DNA of 64,000 bases from Erysipelotrichaceae bacterium NK3D112 (GTDB lineage: Bacteria; Bacillota_I; Bacilli_A; Erysipelotrichales; Erysipelotrichaceae), in the NCBI GenBank assembly GCA_000701725.1, contig JNJQ01000002.1, positions 1 to 64,000 on the forward strand, given 5' to 3'. Both the position numbers and the translations under genes were made by a program. The notes under the pieces are model-generated. The model saw only the letters and a program-made list of their open reading frames with translations, did not search any database and had not been told where the DNA came from. Shown here in pieces: positions 1-7,847 of this stretch; position 1 is the first letter of the stretch; each line of letters starts with the position of its first letter.

Positions 1-30
1 TAAGCAACTAAGATGATAGGAAAAGACAGG

Positions 31-76
31 ACAGGATGCAAACATACAGGAATGTAGTGGCTGCGTCCTGTTTTTT
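31..76 (+). terminator. Rho-independent terminator
   Basis: A 10-bp stem (ACAGGATGCA with TGCGTCCTGT, one G-T pair) is followed by six T residues. It would end a plus-strand gene lying left of the window. Confidence 0.6.
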
Positions 77-200
77 ATGATTGAGAAGACATACTACGAT
101 CAAGTACAAGTCAGATGACAGCAAAGCCCTCCTGACCGTCGGGGGTCGTTCCATCGGGCAGTCACCGCTGGAGGCGGGCCAGCCCAATTCCACTCCAAGG

Positions 201-233
201 AAAAAACGGCATCTGAATCAATCAGATACCGTT
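201..233 (-). terminator. Rho-independent terminator (minus strand)
   Basis: A 12-bp near-perfect stem (205-216 with 222-233) has a 5-nt loop. Read on the minus strand it is followed by six T residues (complement of 201-206). It lies just downstream of the parA relic and probably once terminated that transcript. Confidence 0.6.
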
Positions 234-254
234 GATTTTAGCTATTCAGATCCG

Positions 255-291
255 GTCCCCCATGAAGGTCCCCCACGAATGAAGTCCCCCA
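255..291. repeat. Three short GTCCCCCA repeats
   Basis: GTCCCCCA occurs at 255-262, 268-275 and 284-291, the first two each followed by a GAA-containing spacer. The 10-mer CAGATCCGGT also occurs twice nearby, at about 248 and 354. Multiple short repeats of this kind are found at the ends of some insertion sequences such as IS21-type elements. No transposase is present here, so a decayed IS end is only a possibility. Confidence 0.3.
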
Positions 292-379
292 TGGAATTTG
301 GAGACCCATATTGGTCCGGCTTTCACCAAAGTGAAGACAATGCAGGATTATTTCAGATCCGGTTTCATATTGAATTTCA

Positions 380-541
380 TTATCTCCACTGTTTTTTTAG
401 CGGATATGCCATGTCCGCTGAAGCTGAATACTCTGTCTGCACCGGAATCATGATCTCATCAGCTGCTACGATGGCGGTGTCTGTCAGCATCCCCGAGAGC
501 AGGGGACAGTCGACCAGAATATAGTCATAGTCTTTCCTGAT
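380..541 (-). pseudogene. ParA/Soj-type ATPase, short internal relic
   Basis: On the minus strand about 53 codons read as a ParA segment. They include DYDYILVDCP (Walker B-like region of deviant Walker ATPases), then AADEIMIPVQTEY, which is the typical ParA segment following it. The frame is closed by a stop just upstream (near 542) and by a stop at 380. There is no Walker A and no start codon, so only a fragment of a roughly 250-residue partitioning ATPase survives. It probably derives from a plasmid or integrative element. Recognition rests on these two motifs alone. The rest of 1-862 shows no other gene that I can support. Confidence 0.7.
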
Positions 542-644
542 TCAAAAGGCGGCGCAGACCCAACCTAAAGGATGAAAGGCTGAGGAGGGGGAAGCTGTTT
601 TTTGGCTCGTATTGGGTGCGGCAAATACGTTGCATTTCAATTGC

Positions 645-717
645 AAAAATAAATCTCCTTTCAACATGGCCCTTATGGCCATGTAAAAGGAGATTGTTAC
701 GAGTTATAAGTCAGCGG
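645..717. repeat. Terminator-like hairpin repeat, copy A
   Basis: The stem AATCTCCTTT..ACATGGCC / GGCCATGT..AAAGGAGATT is flanked by shared sequence ending GTCAGCG. A clearly homologous copy lies at 21040-21107. Read on the minus strand, both copies end in a T-rich run, as a rho-independent terminator would. No gene feeds into this copy, so it is probably the remnant tail of a lost gene or mobile element. Confidence 0.7.
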
Positions 718-742
718 AAATCAGTATTTATTAACCAGGTAA

Positions 743-793
743 GAAGACCCCGTCCATTATGCAAAGCAATTGGGTGGGGGCTTCACCGTCCAA
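743..793 (-). repeat. Structured hairpin element, copy 1
   Basis: On the minus strand the order is GGTGAAGC, a C-run, CCCAATTGC, loop, GCATAATGG, then GGGG and CTTC. This can fold as an outer GAAG..CTTC and CCCC..GGGG stem around an inner hairpin. A homologous copy lies at 20041-20087 on the plus strand. Its inner stem changes G-C to A-T on both sides, which is a compensatory difference. It may be an IS end or a small structured RNA. Confidence 0.5.
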
Positions 794-862
794 TCTGCTT
801 GACAGGATCAGGTAAACTTTCCGGATTGTTTCAAAGCTTCTTCAGCCCTGAATGAACAATTC

Positions 863-1897
863 TTATTTTTTGTTTGTGGACCAGGATTTTTCGATCTCGT
901 AGCCTTCCTCTTTCAGCATATTGCGAAGATCAACGATGTGCTGTTCATCGGAGTCTCCGTAAATGGTGATGCTGTCAAGAATACCGTCGATCTCCTTCAT
1001 CTCCTCTTCGCTCAGAACAACATCCGCTGTCTTTAGATTCTCATACAGGAAGCGCTCCTGATACATGCCGGGAATCGGAACGAGTCTTTCATACTTGTGC
1101 ATCAGCCACGCGAGAGCGATCTGAGCGTATGTGGAATTCTTCTTTGCGGAATAGCTTTCGAGCATTTCGAGAACAGGCTGGTTCTTTTTCAGATTCTCAT
1201 CTGTGAACCATGTGATGGTGCGCTTAGCGTCATCGTTTTTATAAACCTGACCCGGTTTGATTGTGCCGGTGAGGAAGCCGACTGCCAGCGGCATGTAAGG
1301 TGTAAAACCGATCCCGTATTCGGCACATGCTTTAAGGACTCCGTCCTGCTCAGGTGTTCTGACCATCATAGAGTATTCGTTCTGGATCACGGACAGCGGG
1401 CAGATTGCCTGTGCTTCACGGATCTGCTCTGCTGTGGCGCGTGACATTGCCCAGCCGCGGATCTTGCCTTTTCTGATCAGATCAGCCATTGCCGAAGCGC
1501 ATTCAACCAGAGTGACATCCTGAGGTACACGGTGGAACATGTAGATGTCCACATAATCTGTATCGAGACGTTTCAGGGATTCGTCCAGTCTGGATTCAAT
1601 CTGTTCAGCGGGGGTGCCCTTACCCTCAATGGTGATGGAATTGACTTCCGGATTCAGCTTTGTCAGGATTGTGACTTTGTCGCGGATTGGTTTGAGCGCT
1701 TCACCGACGAGGATCTCATTGTGGCCTGCACCGTAGACATCCGCTGTGTCATAAAGGGTAACGCCCATGTCATTTGCCTTACGCATTAACGCAATGATTT
1801 CATTTCTCGGAATCGGATCGCCATGGGCATGGGAGAAACCCATGCAGCCCATTCCGATCTCACCGACTTCGATATTGCCAAGCATTCTTGTTTTCAT
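863..1897 (-). CDS. Aldo/keto reductase
   Basis: NAD(P)H-dependent oxidoreductase of the aldo/keto reductase superfamily, cytoplasmic, with the usual TIM-barrel length (344 residues). The N-terminus RMLGNIEVGEIGMGCMGFS is the classic first strand. The catalytic tetrad is visible: Asp and Tyr in YDTADVYG, Lys in LTKLNP, and His in MFHRV. The C-terminal nucleotide-binding motif is VPIPGMYQ. I place the start at the ATG at 1897, which has AGAAGGAGA just upstream. A longer reading frame upstream lacks a ribosome site. It is divergent from the AraC gene at 2015 with a 31-bp palindrome between them, so that regulator probably controls it. The substrate is unknown. Confidence 0.93.
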   Translation of the reverse strand: MKTRMLGNIEVGEIGMGCMGFSHAHGDPIPRNEIIALMRKANDMGVTLYDTADVYGAGHNEILVGEALKPIRDKVTILTKLNPEVNSITIEGKGTPAEQIESRLDESLKRLDTDYVDIYMFHRVPQDVTLVECASAMADLIRKGKIRGWAMSRATAEQIREAQAICPLSVIQNEYSMMVRTPEQDGVLKACAEYGIGFTPYMPLAVGFLTGTIKPGQVYKNDDAKRTITWFTDENLKKNQPVLEMLESYSAKKNSTYAQIALAWLMHKYERLVPIPGMYQERFLYENLKTADVVLSEEEMKEIDGILDSITIYGDSDEQHIVDLRNMLKEEGYEIEKSWSTNKK

Positions 1898-1974
1898 TTT
1901 CTGTCTCCTTCTGACGATATTCACTGTCGTCTTTCTGCCTTCATCTTAGCTTTTGGAAGGAGTGAATACAGCGC

Positions 1975-2005
1975 TAAATATTAATATATTGTATGCTAAT
2001 ATTTA
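1975..2005. promoter_or_regulatory. Palindromic operator candidate between divergent genes
   Basis: TAAATATTA (1975-1983) and TAATATTTA (1997-2005) form a perfect 9-bp inverted repeat with a 13-bp spacer, in the 117-bp gap between the reductase and its divergent AraC neighbour. The position fits a regulator site acting on one or both promoters. Confidence 0.45.
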
Positions 2006-2014
2006 ACTATCAGG

Positions 2015-2974
2015 ATGGACGTGCATATGATGCGGATTATTGAAACCAATGCCGTGGTACAGGCAATTGAAAAACTGGGAAAAGAATTTGACAGTCTGAG
2101 GTGGAACTTCAGTTCCGAACCTTCGAGCGGCCGTGAAGATCTGATTTCCCACTGGCTGGGAGAAGATGATGAAGAAGTAATGGTTAATGTATTTCAGGGG
2201 AATTACATCAATGAACCTTTTCACCGGCAGGATTTTTTCTATATTCATTTTGCGTGGGAGGGCAGCTATGAAACACTCACAGCCTCACATGGCGTGCGTA
2301 CGGAAATCCAGGAAGGCGAGTGCTGGATCGGCCAGCCATACAGCGGCTATGCCGCAAGGAAAAATTCAAAGGAGGCGTGTACGATCATCGGTGTTCTGAT
2401 CCGCCGTGAGACATTTATTCACGATTTCCTGAGTTTCATGGCAGTGGATACTGCGATGCTCAACTTTTTCCTGGAACCGCAGAAAAACCGGTTTTCGGAT
2501 GAATTTATCCACATGGCAATTCCTGCTGCCTCACCTGTATGGAGCCTGCTCGCCCTCATGGCGTGTGAATATGCGTATAAAACACCGGACACCCAGAAAG
2601 TCATCAAGCCGATGGCAATGTCACTGACCATGTATCTCTCCGCGGAATACCGCCGCCTCCATGTTCAAAGCGGCAGCGATCTGATCAGCAGAATCAGAGA
2701 GTATATCGAAACGGAAACCGAATCAGTCACACTTCAGTCACTGGCTGCTCATTTCGGATATCATCCCGTCTACCTTTCCAGATACATTCCGCAAAAGACG
2801 GGGCTCTCGTTCTCACAGATTGTTCTGGAAATCCGGATGCGCAAAGCCGGGGTACTTCTTGAACACACGGACCTGCCGGTTGAAAAGATCGCCACGATGA
2901 TCGGTTACAGCAACACCAGCAATTTCTACAGGGCATTCCGCCAATACTACAAGACTTCCCCGAGGAAGCTCTGA
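2015..2974 (+). CDS. AraC family transcriptional regulator
   Basis: A 319-residue regulator. The C-terminal ~100 residues form a two-helix-turn-helix AraC domain: LQSLAAHFGYHPVYLSRY is the first HTH and VEKIATMIGYSNTSNFYRAF the second, ending KTSPRKL. The N-terminal part is a cupin-like ligand-sensing region containing FFYIHFAWEGSYE. The start is uncertain: the ATG at 2015 has no clear ribosome site, whereas the in-frame ATG at 2027 has AGGA about 10 bp upstream. It is transcribed away from the aldo/keto reductase at 863 and probably regulates it. The ligand cannot be told from sequence. Confidence 0.9.
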   Translation: MDVHMMRIIETNAVVQAIEKLGKEFDSLRWNFSSEPSSGREDLISHWLGEDDEEVMVNVFQGNYINEPFHRQDFFYIHFAWEGSYETLTASHGVRTEIQEGECWIGQPYSGYAARKNSKEACTIIGVLIRRETFIHDFLSFMAVDTAMLNFFLEPQKNRFSDEFIHMAIPAASPVWSLLALMACEYAYKTPDTQKVIKPMAMSLTMYLSAEYRRLHVQSGSDLISRIREYIETETESVTLQSLAAHFGYHPVYLSRYIPQKTGLSFSQIVLEIRMRKAGVLLEHTDLPVEKIATMIGYSNTSNFYRAFRQYYKTSPRKL

Positions 2975-3127
2975 TAATTATCATTTCTGCTTTGAGCATG
3001 CGGGCGGTTCTTCCTGAGTGAAAATAAAGCACCTGCTCTGAGTACTGTCTTACGAATCCCGCATGTATCTCGTCTGTTGTGTCGTTATTTCTGATCCGCA
3101 TCGTCGGGAATATAATAGGATACTCTC

Positions 3128-3207
3128 CATAAGTCCTCATAAGTGCTTATATCTGCTTTCGAAGCAAGCCGTACTTTCATATAAGTGCTTATAAGTCCTC
3201 ATATCAT
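3128..3207. repeat. ATAAGT-type repeats in mirrored order
   Basis: The left part reads ATAAGTCCTCATAAGTGCTT and the right part reads ATAAGTGCTTATAAGTCCTC. The two related 10-11-mers therefore appear in opposite order on either side of a ~30-bp centre. This intergenic block (2975-3550) otherwise holds the G-run element at 3216, the uxuA promoter and no gene. Function is unknown; clustered operator sites are possible. Confidence 0.5.
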
Positions 3208-3215
3208 CTCTGCAA

Positions 3216-3262
3216 ATTGGGGAGAAATTGGGGAAGTCAGGGGAGAAGGGATTTTGTGGGGA
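3216..3262 (+). repeat. Phased G-run element, copy 1
   Basis: TTGGGGA-like G-runs begin at 3219, 3230, 3240 and 3248, with another run at 3258. The spacing of 8-11 bp places most runs on the same DNA face, and four tracts are close enough for a potential G-quadruplex. The core ATTGGGGA.AAATTGGG recurs at 22817 and 28205, always in intergenic DNA. Confidence 0.5.
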
Positions 3263-3408
3263 ATATATGAATCAACTTGCAACGTTGATCATAAACTTCG
3301 AATACGAATCAGTTTTATTCAGGATTCACAGACTTCTTGTTTTGTTATCTTTTCTTTATCTTTTTTCGGATTATGAAGAAAATGTTGAATACGGTGCGCG
3401 ATATAGAA

Positions 3409-3422
3409 TGTGAACGCTTCCA
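3409..3422 (+). promoter_or_regulatory. cre site upstream of uxuA
   Basis: TGTGAACGCTTCCA matches the CcpA consensus TGWNANCGNTNNCA at every position. It lies just upstream of the paired TTGCAATGT boxes. A second, 13-of-14 match (TGTAAGCGCATACA, 3443-3456) sits between those boxes. Carbon catabolite repression of the uronate genes is the natural reading. Confidence 0.65.
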
Positions 3423-3436
3423 TAAAATTGATAATT

Positions 3437-3492
3437 TTGCAATGTAAGCGCATACAATTTGCAATGTGATATTTTCCGATGCTTTGTAAAAT
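3437..3492 (+). promoter_or_regulatory. uxuA promoter with 22-bp spaced TTGCAATGT boxes
   Basis: TTGCAATGT occurs at 3437-3445 and again at 3459-3467, exactly 22 bp apart and in the same orientation. A -10-like TAAAAT lies at 3487-3492, and no good -35 is present because the second box occupies that place. This is how AraC-type activators usually bind. The same arrangement precedes the ABC transporter at 7736-7792. Confidence 0.65.
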
Positions 3493-3550
3493 AAAGTTGT
3501 ACATAAAGAAGCTTTCAGGGATTGAAAGCATACAGAAAAGGAGGAAAATC

Positions 3551-4648
3551 ATGCCAATGCAAATGGGTTTTCGCTGGTATGGCGAAGGCAACGACCGCAT
3601 CACACTGAATGATATCCGGCAGATCCCCGGAGTCAGTACGATCGTATGGGCACTGCACGACAAGATGCCGGGAGAGATCTGGCAGCCGGAAGAGATCGCT
3701 GTTGTGGAAAAGCAGATCAAAGGCGCAGGCTTCAACATGGATGTCGTGGAAAGCGTCAATGTTCATGATGACATCAAGATTGGTCTTCCCACACGCGACC
3801 AGTACATTGCCAACTACATTCAGACGCTCAAGAATCTCGCACCGTTCGGTGTAAAGGTCATCTGCTACAATTTCATGCCGGTATTTGACTGGACAAGATC
3901 CAATCTGTTCCACCCGGTGGGAGACGGTTCTACCGCACTGTTCTATGAGAAAGCCATGATCCAGGACGATCCGAAGGAAATGGCAGACTATGTCATGTCC
4001 TTTACCGAAAAATATCATATGACCTTCCCGGGCTGGGAACCGGAACGGATGGCAAAACTGGATGAACTGTTCGAAAAGTACAAAGGGGTCACGAAGGAAA
4101 AACTCTGGGAGAACCTGAAGTATTTCCTTGAGGCGATCATGCCGACGTGCAAAGAATGCGACATCAAGATGGCGATCCACATGGATGATCCGCCGTGGGA
4201 TATCTTCGGTCTGCCGCGTCTTCTGGTCGACGAAGAAAGCATTGATCATTTCCTGAATATGGTCGATGATCCGTACAACTGCCTGACATTGTGCTCCGGC
4301 AGCCTGAACGCAAACCCGAACAACAACGTTGCGGCGATCGTACGCAAGCACTGCGACCGTATCGCATTTGCGCACATCCGCAATATCAAGCATTTCGAAA
4401 ACGGTGACTTCTCTGAAGCAAGCCACAGAGACTGCGATGGTGAGACAGGTATCCTGGATATCCTCAGAGCGTATCATGACTGCGGATATGAAGGCTACAT
4501 CCGTCCGGACCACGGACGTCATCTCTGGGATGAAAAACCGGGAACGGTACGTCCTGGATATGGCTTATATGACAGAGCACTCGGCATCATGTACATGCTC
4601 GGCGCATGGGACCTGATGGATAAGATGGACGAAGAAGGAAAGAAATAA
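3551..4648 (+). CDS. uxuA: Mannonate dehydratase
   Basis: Converts D-mannonate to 2-keto-3-deoxy-D-gluconate in the glucuronate pathway; cytoplasmic. Family signatures are clear over 365 residues: MGFRWYGEGND at the N-terminus, the metal and substrate region MAIHMDDPPWDIFGLPR, then RNIKHFENGDFSEASH and IRPDHGRHLWDE near the end. The ATG at 3551 follows GGAGGAAAATC; an upstream in-frame ATG at 3479 lacks a ribosome site and lies in the promoter region. It is the first gene of an operon with the SDR oxidoreductase 14 bp downstream and the sulfatase relic after that. Two cre-like sites and paired AraC-type boxes precede it. Confidence 0.96.
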   Translation: MPMQMGFRWYGEGNDRITLNDIRQIPGVSTIVWALHDKMPGEIWQPEEIAVVEKQIKGAGFNMDVVESVNVHDDIKIGLPTRDQYIANYIQTLKNLAPFGVKVICYNFMPVFDWTRSNLFHPVGDGSTALFYEKAMIQDDPKEMADYVMSFTEKYHMTFPGWEPERMAKLDELFEKYKGVTKEKLWENLKYFLEAIMPTCKECDIKMAIHMDDPPWDIFGLPRLLVDEESIDHFLNMVDDPYNCLTLCSGSLNANPNNNVAAIVRKHCDRIAFAHIRNIKHFENGDFSEASHRDCDGETGILDILRAYHDCGYEGYIRPDHGRHLWDEKPGTVRPGYGLYDRALGIMYMLGAWDLMDKMDEEGKK

Positions 4649-4662
4649 ACGGAGGCAAAACA

Positions 4663-5508
4663 ATGATCGATCTTCCTTACAATGTAAGTTTTAAAGATAA
4701 AGTTGTCGTTGTGACCGGTGCCGGCGGCGTACTGTGCAGCACAATGGCAAAAGCATTTGCACAGGCAGGCGCAAAAGTTGCAGCCCTGGACCTGAATGAA
4801 GCAGCAGTGAAGAAAATCGAAGAAGAATGCGCAGCCGAAGGTCTCTGCTTAAAAGGCTATAAGGCAAACGTTCTGGAAAAAGAAGCACTGGAAGAAGTTC
4901 ACCGGCAGGTCATCCGTGATCTGGGACCGTGCGATATCCTCGTTAACGGCGCCGGCGGAAACAATCCGAGAGCGACAACGGACAACGAATACCAGCATGA
5001 GGCAAAAGAAGGCCAGAAGACATTCTTCGACCTCGATTCTGCCGGTGTTGATTTCGTCTTCAAGCTCAACTTCCAGGGAACTCTGATCCCGACGCAGGTC
5101 TTTGCAAAAGACATGGTAGACCGCAAGAGCGGCTGTATCCTCAACATCTCTTCTATGAACGCATATACCCCGTTAACAAAGATCCCGGCATATTCCGGCG
5201 CAAAAGCAGCGATCTCCAACTTCACCCAGTGGCTGGCAACACACTTTGCCGGCACAGGAATTCGCTGCAACGCGATCGCACCGGGCTTCCTGGTATCCAA
5301 CCAGAACCGTGCGCTGCTCTTCAATGAAGACGGCACACCGACTCCGCGTTCCCACAAGATCCTGAACGGCACACCGATGAACCGTTTCGTTGCCAGCGAA
5401 GAACTGCTTGGCGGTGTCTTCTTCCTGTGCGATGAAAAGGCAGCTTCTGCGATCACCGGCGTCGTCCTCCCCATTGACGGCGGTTTCGCAGCATATTCCG
5501 GTGTCTGA
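4663..5508 (+). CDS. D-mannonate oxidoreductase, short-chain dehydrogenase type
   Basis: Probably reduces fructuronate to mannonate with NAD(P)H, supplying the neighbouring uxuA. It is a classical SDR of 281 residues: the cofactor motif VVTGAGGVLCSTMAKAFA, the NGAGGNNPRAT segment typical of the Bacillus-type UxuB (YjmF) group, and the catalytic ISSMNAYTPLTKIPAYSGAK with Ser, Tyr and Lys in place. It ends with LPIDGGF. The ribosome site is GGAGGCAAAAC. Assignment to mannonate rather than another polyol comes from this motif and from the uxuA neighbour. A second, unrelated mannitol/mannonate dehydrogenase lies at 59494. Confidence 0.88.
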   Translation: MIDLPYNVSFKDKVVVVTGAGGVLCSTMAKAFAQAGAKVAALDLNEAAVKKIEEECAAEGLCLKGYKANVLEKEALEEVHRQVIRDLGPCDILVNGAGGNNPRATTDNEYQHEAKEGQKTFFDLDSAGVDFVFKLNFQGTLIPTQVFAKDMVDRKSGCILNISSMNAYTPLTKIPAYSGAKAAISNFTQWLATHFAGTGIRCNAIAPGFLVSNQNRALLFNEDGTPTPRSHKILNGTPMNRFVASEELLGGVFFLCDEKAASAITGVVLPIDGGFAAYSGV

Positions 5509-5513
5509 TCCAT

Positions 5514-6831
5514 ATGGCAGATAACAGACCGAATATCATCATCTTCAATCCGGACCAGATGCGCAGAGACTCCCTTGCGCATCTGGGAAACCCGGCGTCT
5601 GTTACGCCGTTTCTAGACAGCTTCGCTTCACGTGAAGCTGTTTCTTTTCGGCACGCATTCTGCCAGAATCCGGTATGTGTTCCCAGCCGCTGCAGCTTTA
5701 CGACCGGGCTGTATCCGCATGTGAACGGTCATCGTACCATGGCACATCTGCTGCAGCCGCATCAAAAACAAGCCGAAAGACCGGCCGCTTTGTCTGTTTT
5801 TGGGCTTGATCGCTCCCCATCCGCCTTACCAGATCGAAGAACCATACTATTCTGCCGTTGACCGTGCAAAGCTCAAAGCACGCATCCATCCAAAGAACTG
5901 CACAGATAAAGCAGACATTGAACAGGCGATCCGCAGCCGGATCGGACTGGACGCGTATACAGAAGAAGACTGGCAGGAATTACGCGCGTGCTACCTTGGC
6001 ATGGTAATGAAAGTTGATCAACAGTTTGAAAAAATGTGTGATGCCCTCAAAGAAGCAGGGGAGTATGACAATTCTGCAATCTTCTTTTCTGATCACGGGG
6101 ATTTTACCGGGGATTACGGACTGCCGGAAAAGGCACAGAACAGCTTCGAAGACTGCCTTTGCAATGTACCGCTGCTGATCAAGCCTCCCAAAGGATATGC
6201 ACTGGATCCGGGCATATCAGACAGCCTGATCGAACTGGTTGACTTCTATGCGACAGCTATGGATATGGCCGGCGTACAGCCTGCCCATACGCACTATGGC
6301 ATTTCGCTGAAGAATGTGCTGGCAGACCGCAGTGTGCCGGTACGTGACTTTGTGACATGCGAAGGCGGAAGAAATCCGGAAGAGATCCATTGCGATGAAT
6401 TCCACGCCGGCGGACCGAACGGTACGAACCCGTTCCATCCTTACTGGCCGCGTCACAATGCCCAGACAGATCCCGATGCGCACGCGAAAGGCTTCATGCT
6501 GCGGACAGATACATGGAAACTGGTCAGCCGGGTAAACGGAAAAGACGAACTGTATGATCTTGTGAATGATCCGTGTGAATGTCACAACCTCTATGCCGAT
6601 ATGGCAGACAGCGCCATTGTCAGAGAACTGAAGCAGAAGCAATTGCTCTGGCTGATGCAGACCTGTGACATTGTGCCTTTCCGCTATGATAATCGTTTCT
6701 CGAAGGAAATGATGTGGGCAAAACTAAAACCGCTGGTACCTGCGGAATACGAAGAAGAATACCGGCAGAAGATCGCGGAAGGGGCAAATCTCTTCGCTTT
6801 GATGCAGGAATGCAGACAGCGGTTCAGCTAA
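5514..6831 (+). pseudogene. Type I sulfatase, internal deletion and frameshift
   Basis: The N-terminal part (5514 to about 5757) reads NIIIFNPDQMRRDSLAHLGN, a sulfatase start with the metal-binding Asp. It continues to CVPSRCSFTTG, the C-x-P-S-R site whose cysteine becomes formylglycine. After HRTMAHLLQPH the frame changes. The remainder, in another frame from about 5760, reads RPLCLFLGLIAPHPPY and goes on through FFSDHGDFTGDYGLPEK to the usual C-terminus, stopping at 6831. Intact relatives carry roughly 100 residues between these two parts, so a deletion plus frameshift is likely. The gene is translationally close to the SDR (5-bp gap) and once gave the uronate operon a desulfation step. A sequencing error alone would not explain the missing segment. 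Confidence 0.8.
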
Positions 6832-6857
6832 GCAAAAAGATGCATTGCGCATCTTTT

Positions 6858-7652
6858 TTAAATTTTCCGGTAATCGTTGACCGGAGCGTGTTTGTAGATC
6901 TTCATATATGCCCGGTAGAAAGAAGAGTAATCACGGAATCCGCACCGTACAGCCGTATCGTTTGCGTTGATCCCGGCGTGCAGCATCGTATGTGCCAGCA
7001 TGATCTTCTGGACACGGATATATGACATGATCGGGGTATGAAGCTGGTCGGAGAAGATCTTCTGGATCGTGGAACGGGACATATGCAGAGCTTTGCACAG
7101 GTCGTCGATCGCGTTGATCTCCGTCAGATGGTTGTCAATATAGTTGATGATGATCCGGAAATCTTCATTGACTTCATCTGCCTCCTGGATCAGTTCCCGG
7201 GAAGATATCAGACGGGCAAGAATGATATACAGTTCTCCGATAAATGCGTTATAGATCAGGTCCCTGTGGATCGTCTGATACATCTCATCCATGCGCAGCA
7301 GATCTTCTGACAGCTTTGTATCTTTGATCAGATATACAGAATCCAGATTCTTGAGCTGCCTGCGTGTTTTGCCGTGCAAGTTGTTCTCATCAAAGCGGAT
7401 CACGATGCGGTCATAGGTCTCACTGCTCTTCAGAACGATCTGATGATGCTGTCCCGGCTTGACAACAAGAAGGCTGTGCGGACGCAGTGTATAACGGGTA
7501 TGCTGGATCATAAAATCCGCGTCTCCCCGTATACAGTACAGAAGTTCATATACGGAATGATAATGATCCGGGAAGCGGGTAGGCGTCAGTTCCGGCTGGA
7601 TCGTTATTTCATGCTTAAACGTAAAGCGTTCATCTCTGACATCAAATTCCAT
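6858..7652 (-). CDS. AraC family regulator of the uronate/glycoside island
   Basis: A 264-residue regulator with an N-terminal cupin sensor (FPDHYHSVYELLYCIRGDADF) and a C-terminal AraC domain. HTH one includes INAIDDLCKALHMSRSTIQK and HTH two NDTAVRCGFRDYSSFYRAY. It sits between the uxuA operon and the divergent ABC transporter. Both of those promoters carry the same direct-repeat boxes, so this protein is the natural candidate to bind them. Its own ATG at 7652 has no convincing Shine-Dalgarno sequence (AAAATAAAAAT precedes it), so it may be leaderless-like or weakly translated. The ligand is unknown; a uronate or glycoside intermediate is likely. Confidence 0.9.
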   Translation of the reverse strand: MEFDVRDERFTFKHEITIQPELTPTRFPDHYHSVYELLYCIRGDADFMIQHTRYTLRPHSLLVVKPGQHHQIVLKSSETYDRIVIRFDENNLHGKTRRQLKNLDSVYLIKDTKLSEDLLRMDEMYQTIHRDLIYNAFIGELYIILARLISSRELIQEADEVNEDFRIIINYIDNHLTEINAIDDLCKALHMSRSTIQKIFSDQLHTPIMSYIRVQKIMLAHTMLHAGINANDTAVRCGFRDYSSFYRAYMKIYKHAPVNDYRKI

Positions 7653-7735
7653 ATTTTTATTTTGTCAGAAAAGTAGCAAAAATCAATTCATGTTTATTTA
7701 GTCGAATAAAGCAGTGTTCAATCACTTGGAATAAT

Positions 7736-7792
7736 TTGCAATTATTAAACAAATTAATTGCAATGTACACATTATTTATATCCCGCTATCAT
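7736..7792 (+). promoter_or_regulatory. ABC transporter promoter with 22-bp spaced boxes
   Basis: TTGCAATTA at 7736-7744 and TTGCAATGT at 7758-7766 are direct repeats exactly 22 bp apart. A -10 hexamer TATCAT lies at 7787-7792, 29 bp after the start of the second box. The uxuA promoter shows the same layout (22 bp, then 28 bp), which argues for a common activator. Confidence 0.65.
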
Positions 7793-7805
7793 GAGAACGC
7801 AAAGA

Positions 7806-7819
7806 AGAAAACGCTTACA
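7806..7819 (+). promoter_or_regulatory. cre site in ABC transporter leader
   Basis: AGAAAACGCTTACA matches TGWNANCGNTNNCA at 13 of 14 positions. It lies downstream of the -10, so bound CcpA would act as a roadblock or repressor on the transporter operon. Confidence 0.55.
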
Positions 7820-7847
7820 AAGCGGTTGCTGAAAGGGGAAAACATAG

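Noticed and set aside
81-524. 147-codon plus-strand open frame
   Set aside because: No ribosome site and no recognisable domain; it runs across a terminator and is antisense to the parA relic, so it is a chance frame.
3081-3120. Minus-strand PIIFPTMRIRNND, resembling the C-terminus of LysRS (LLFPTMKTRNND)
   Set aside because: Only about 13 residues match and nothing before or after does; it could be a lysS tail relic, but chance or short repeat transfer cannot be excluded, so it is not listed as a feature.
3515-4522. Long minus-strand open frame of 335 codons opposite uxuA
   Set aside because: It is the antisense shadow of a strongly conserved gene, with biased His/Asp/Val composition and no ribosome site.
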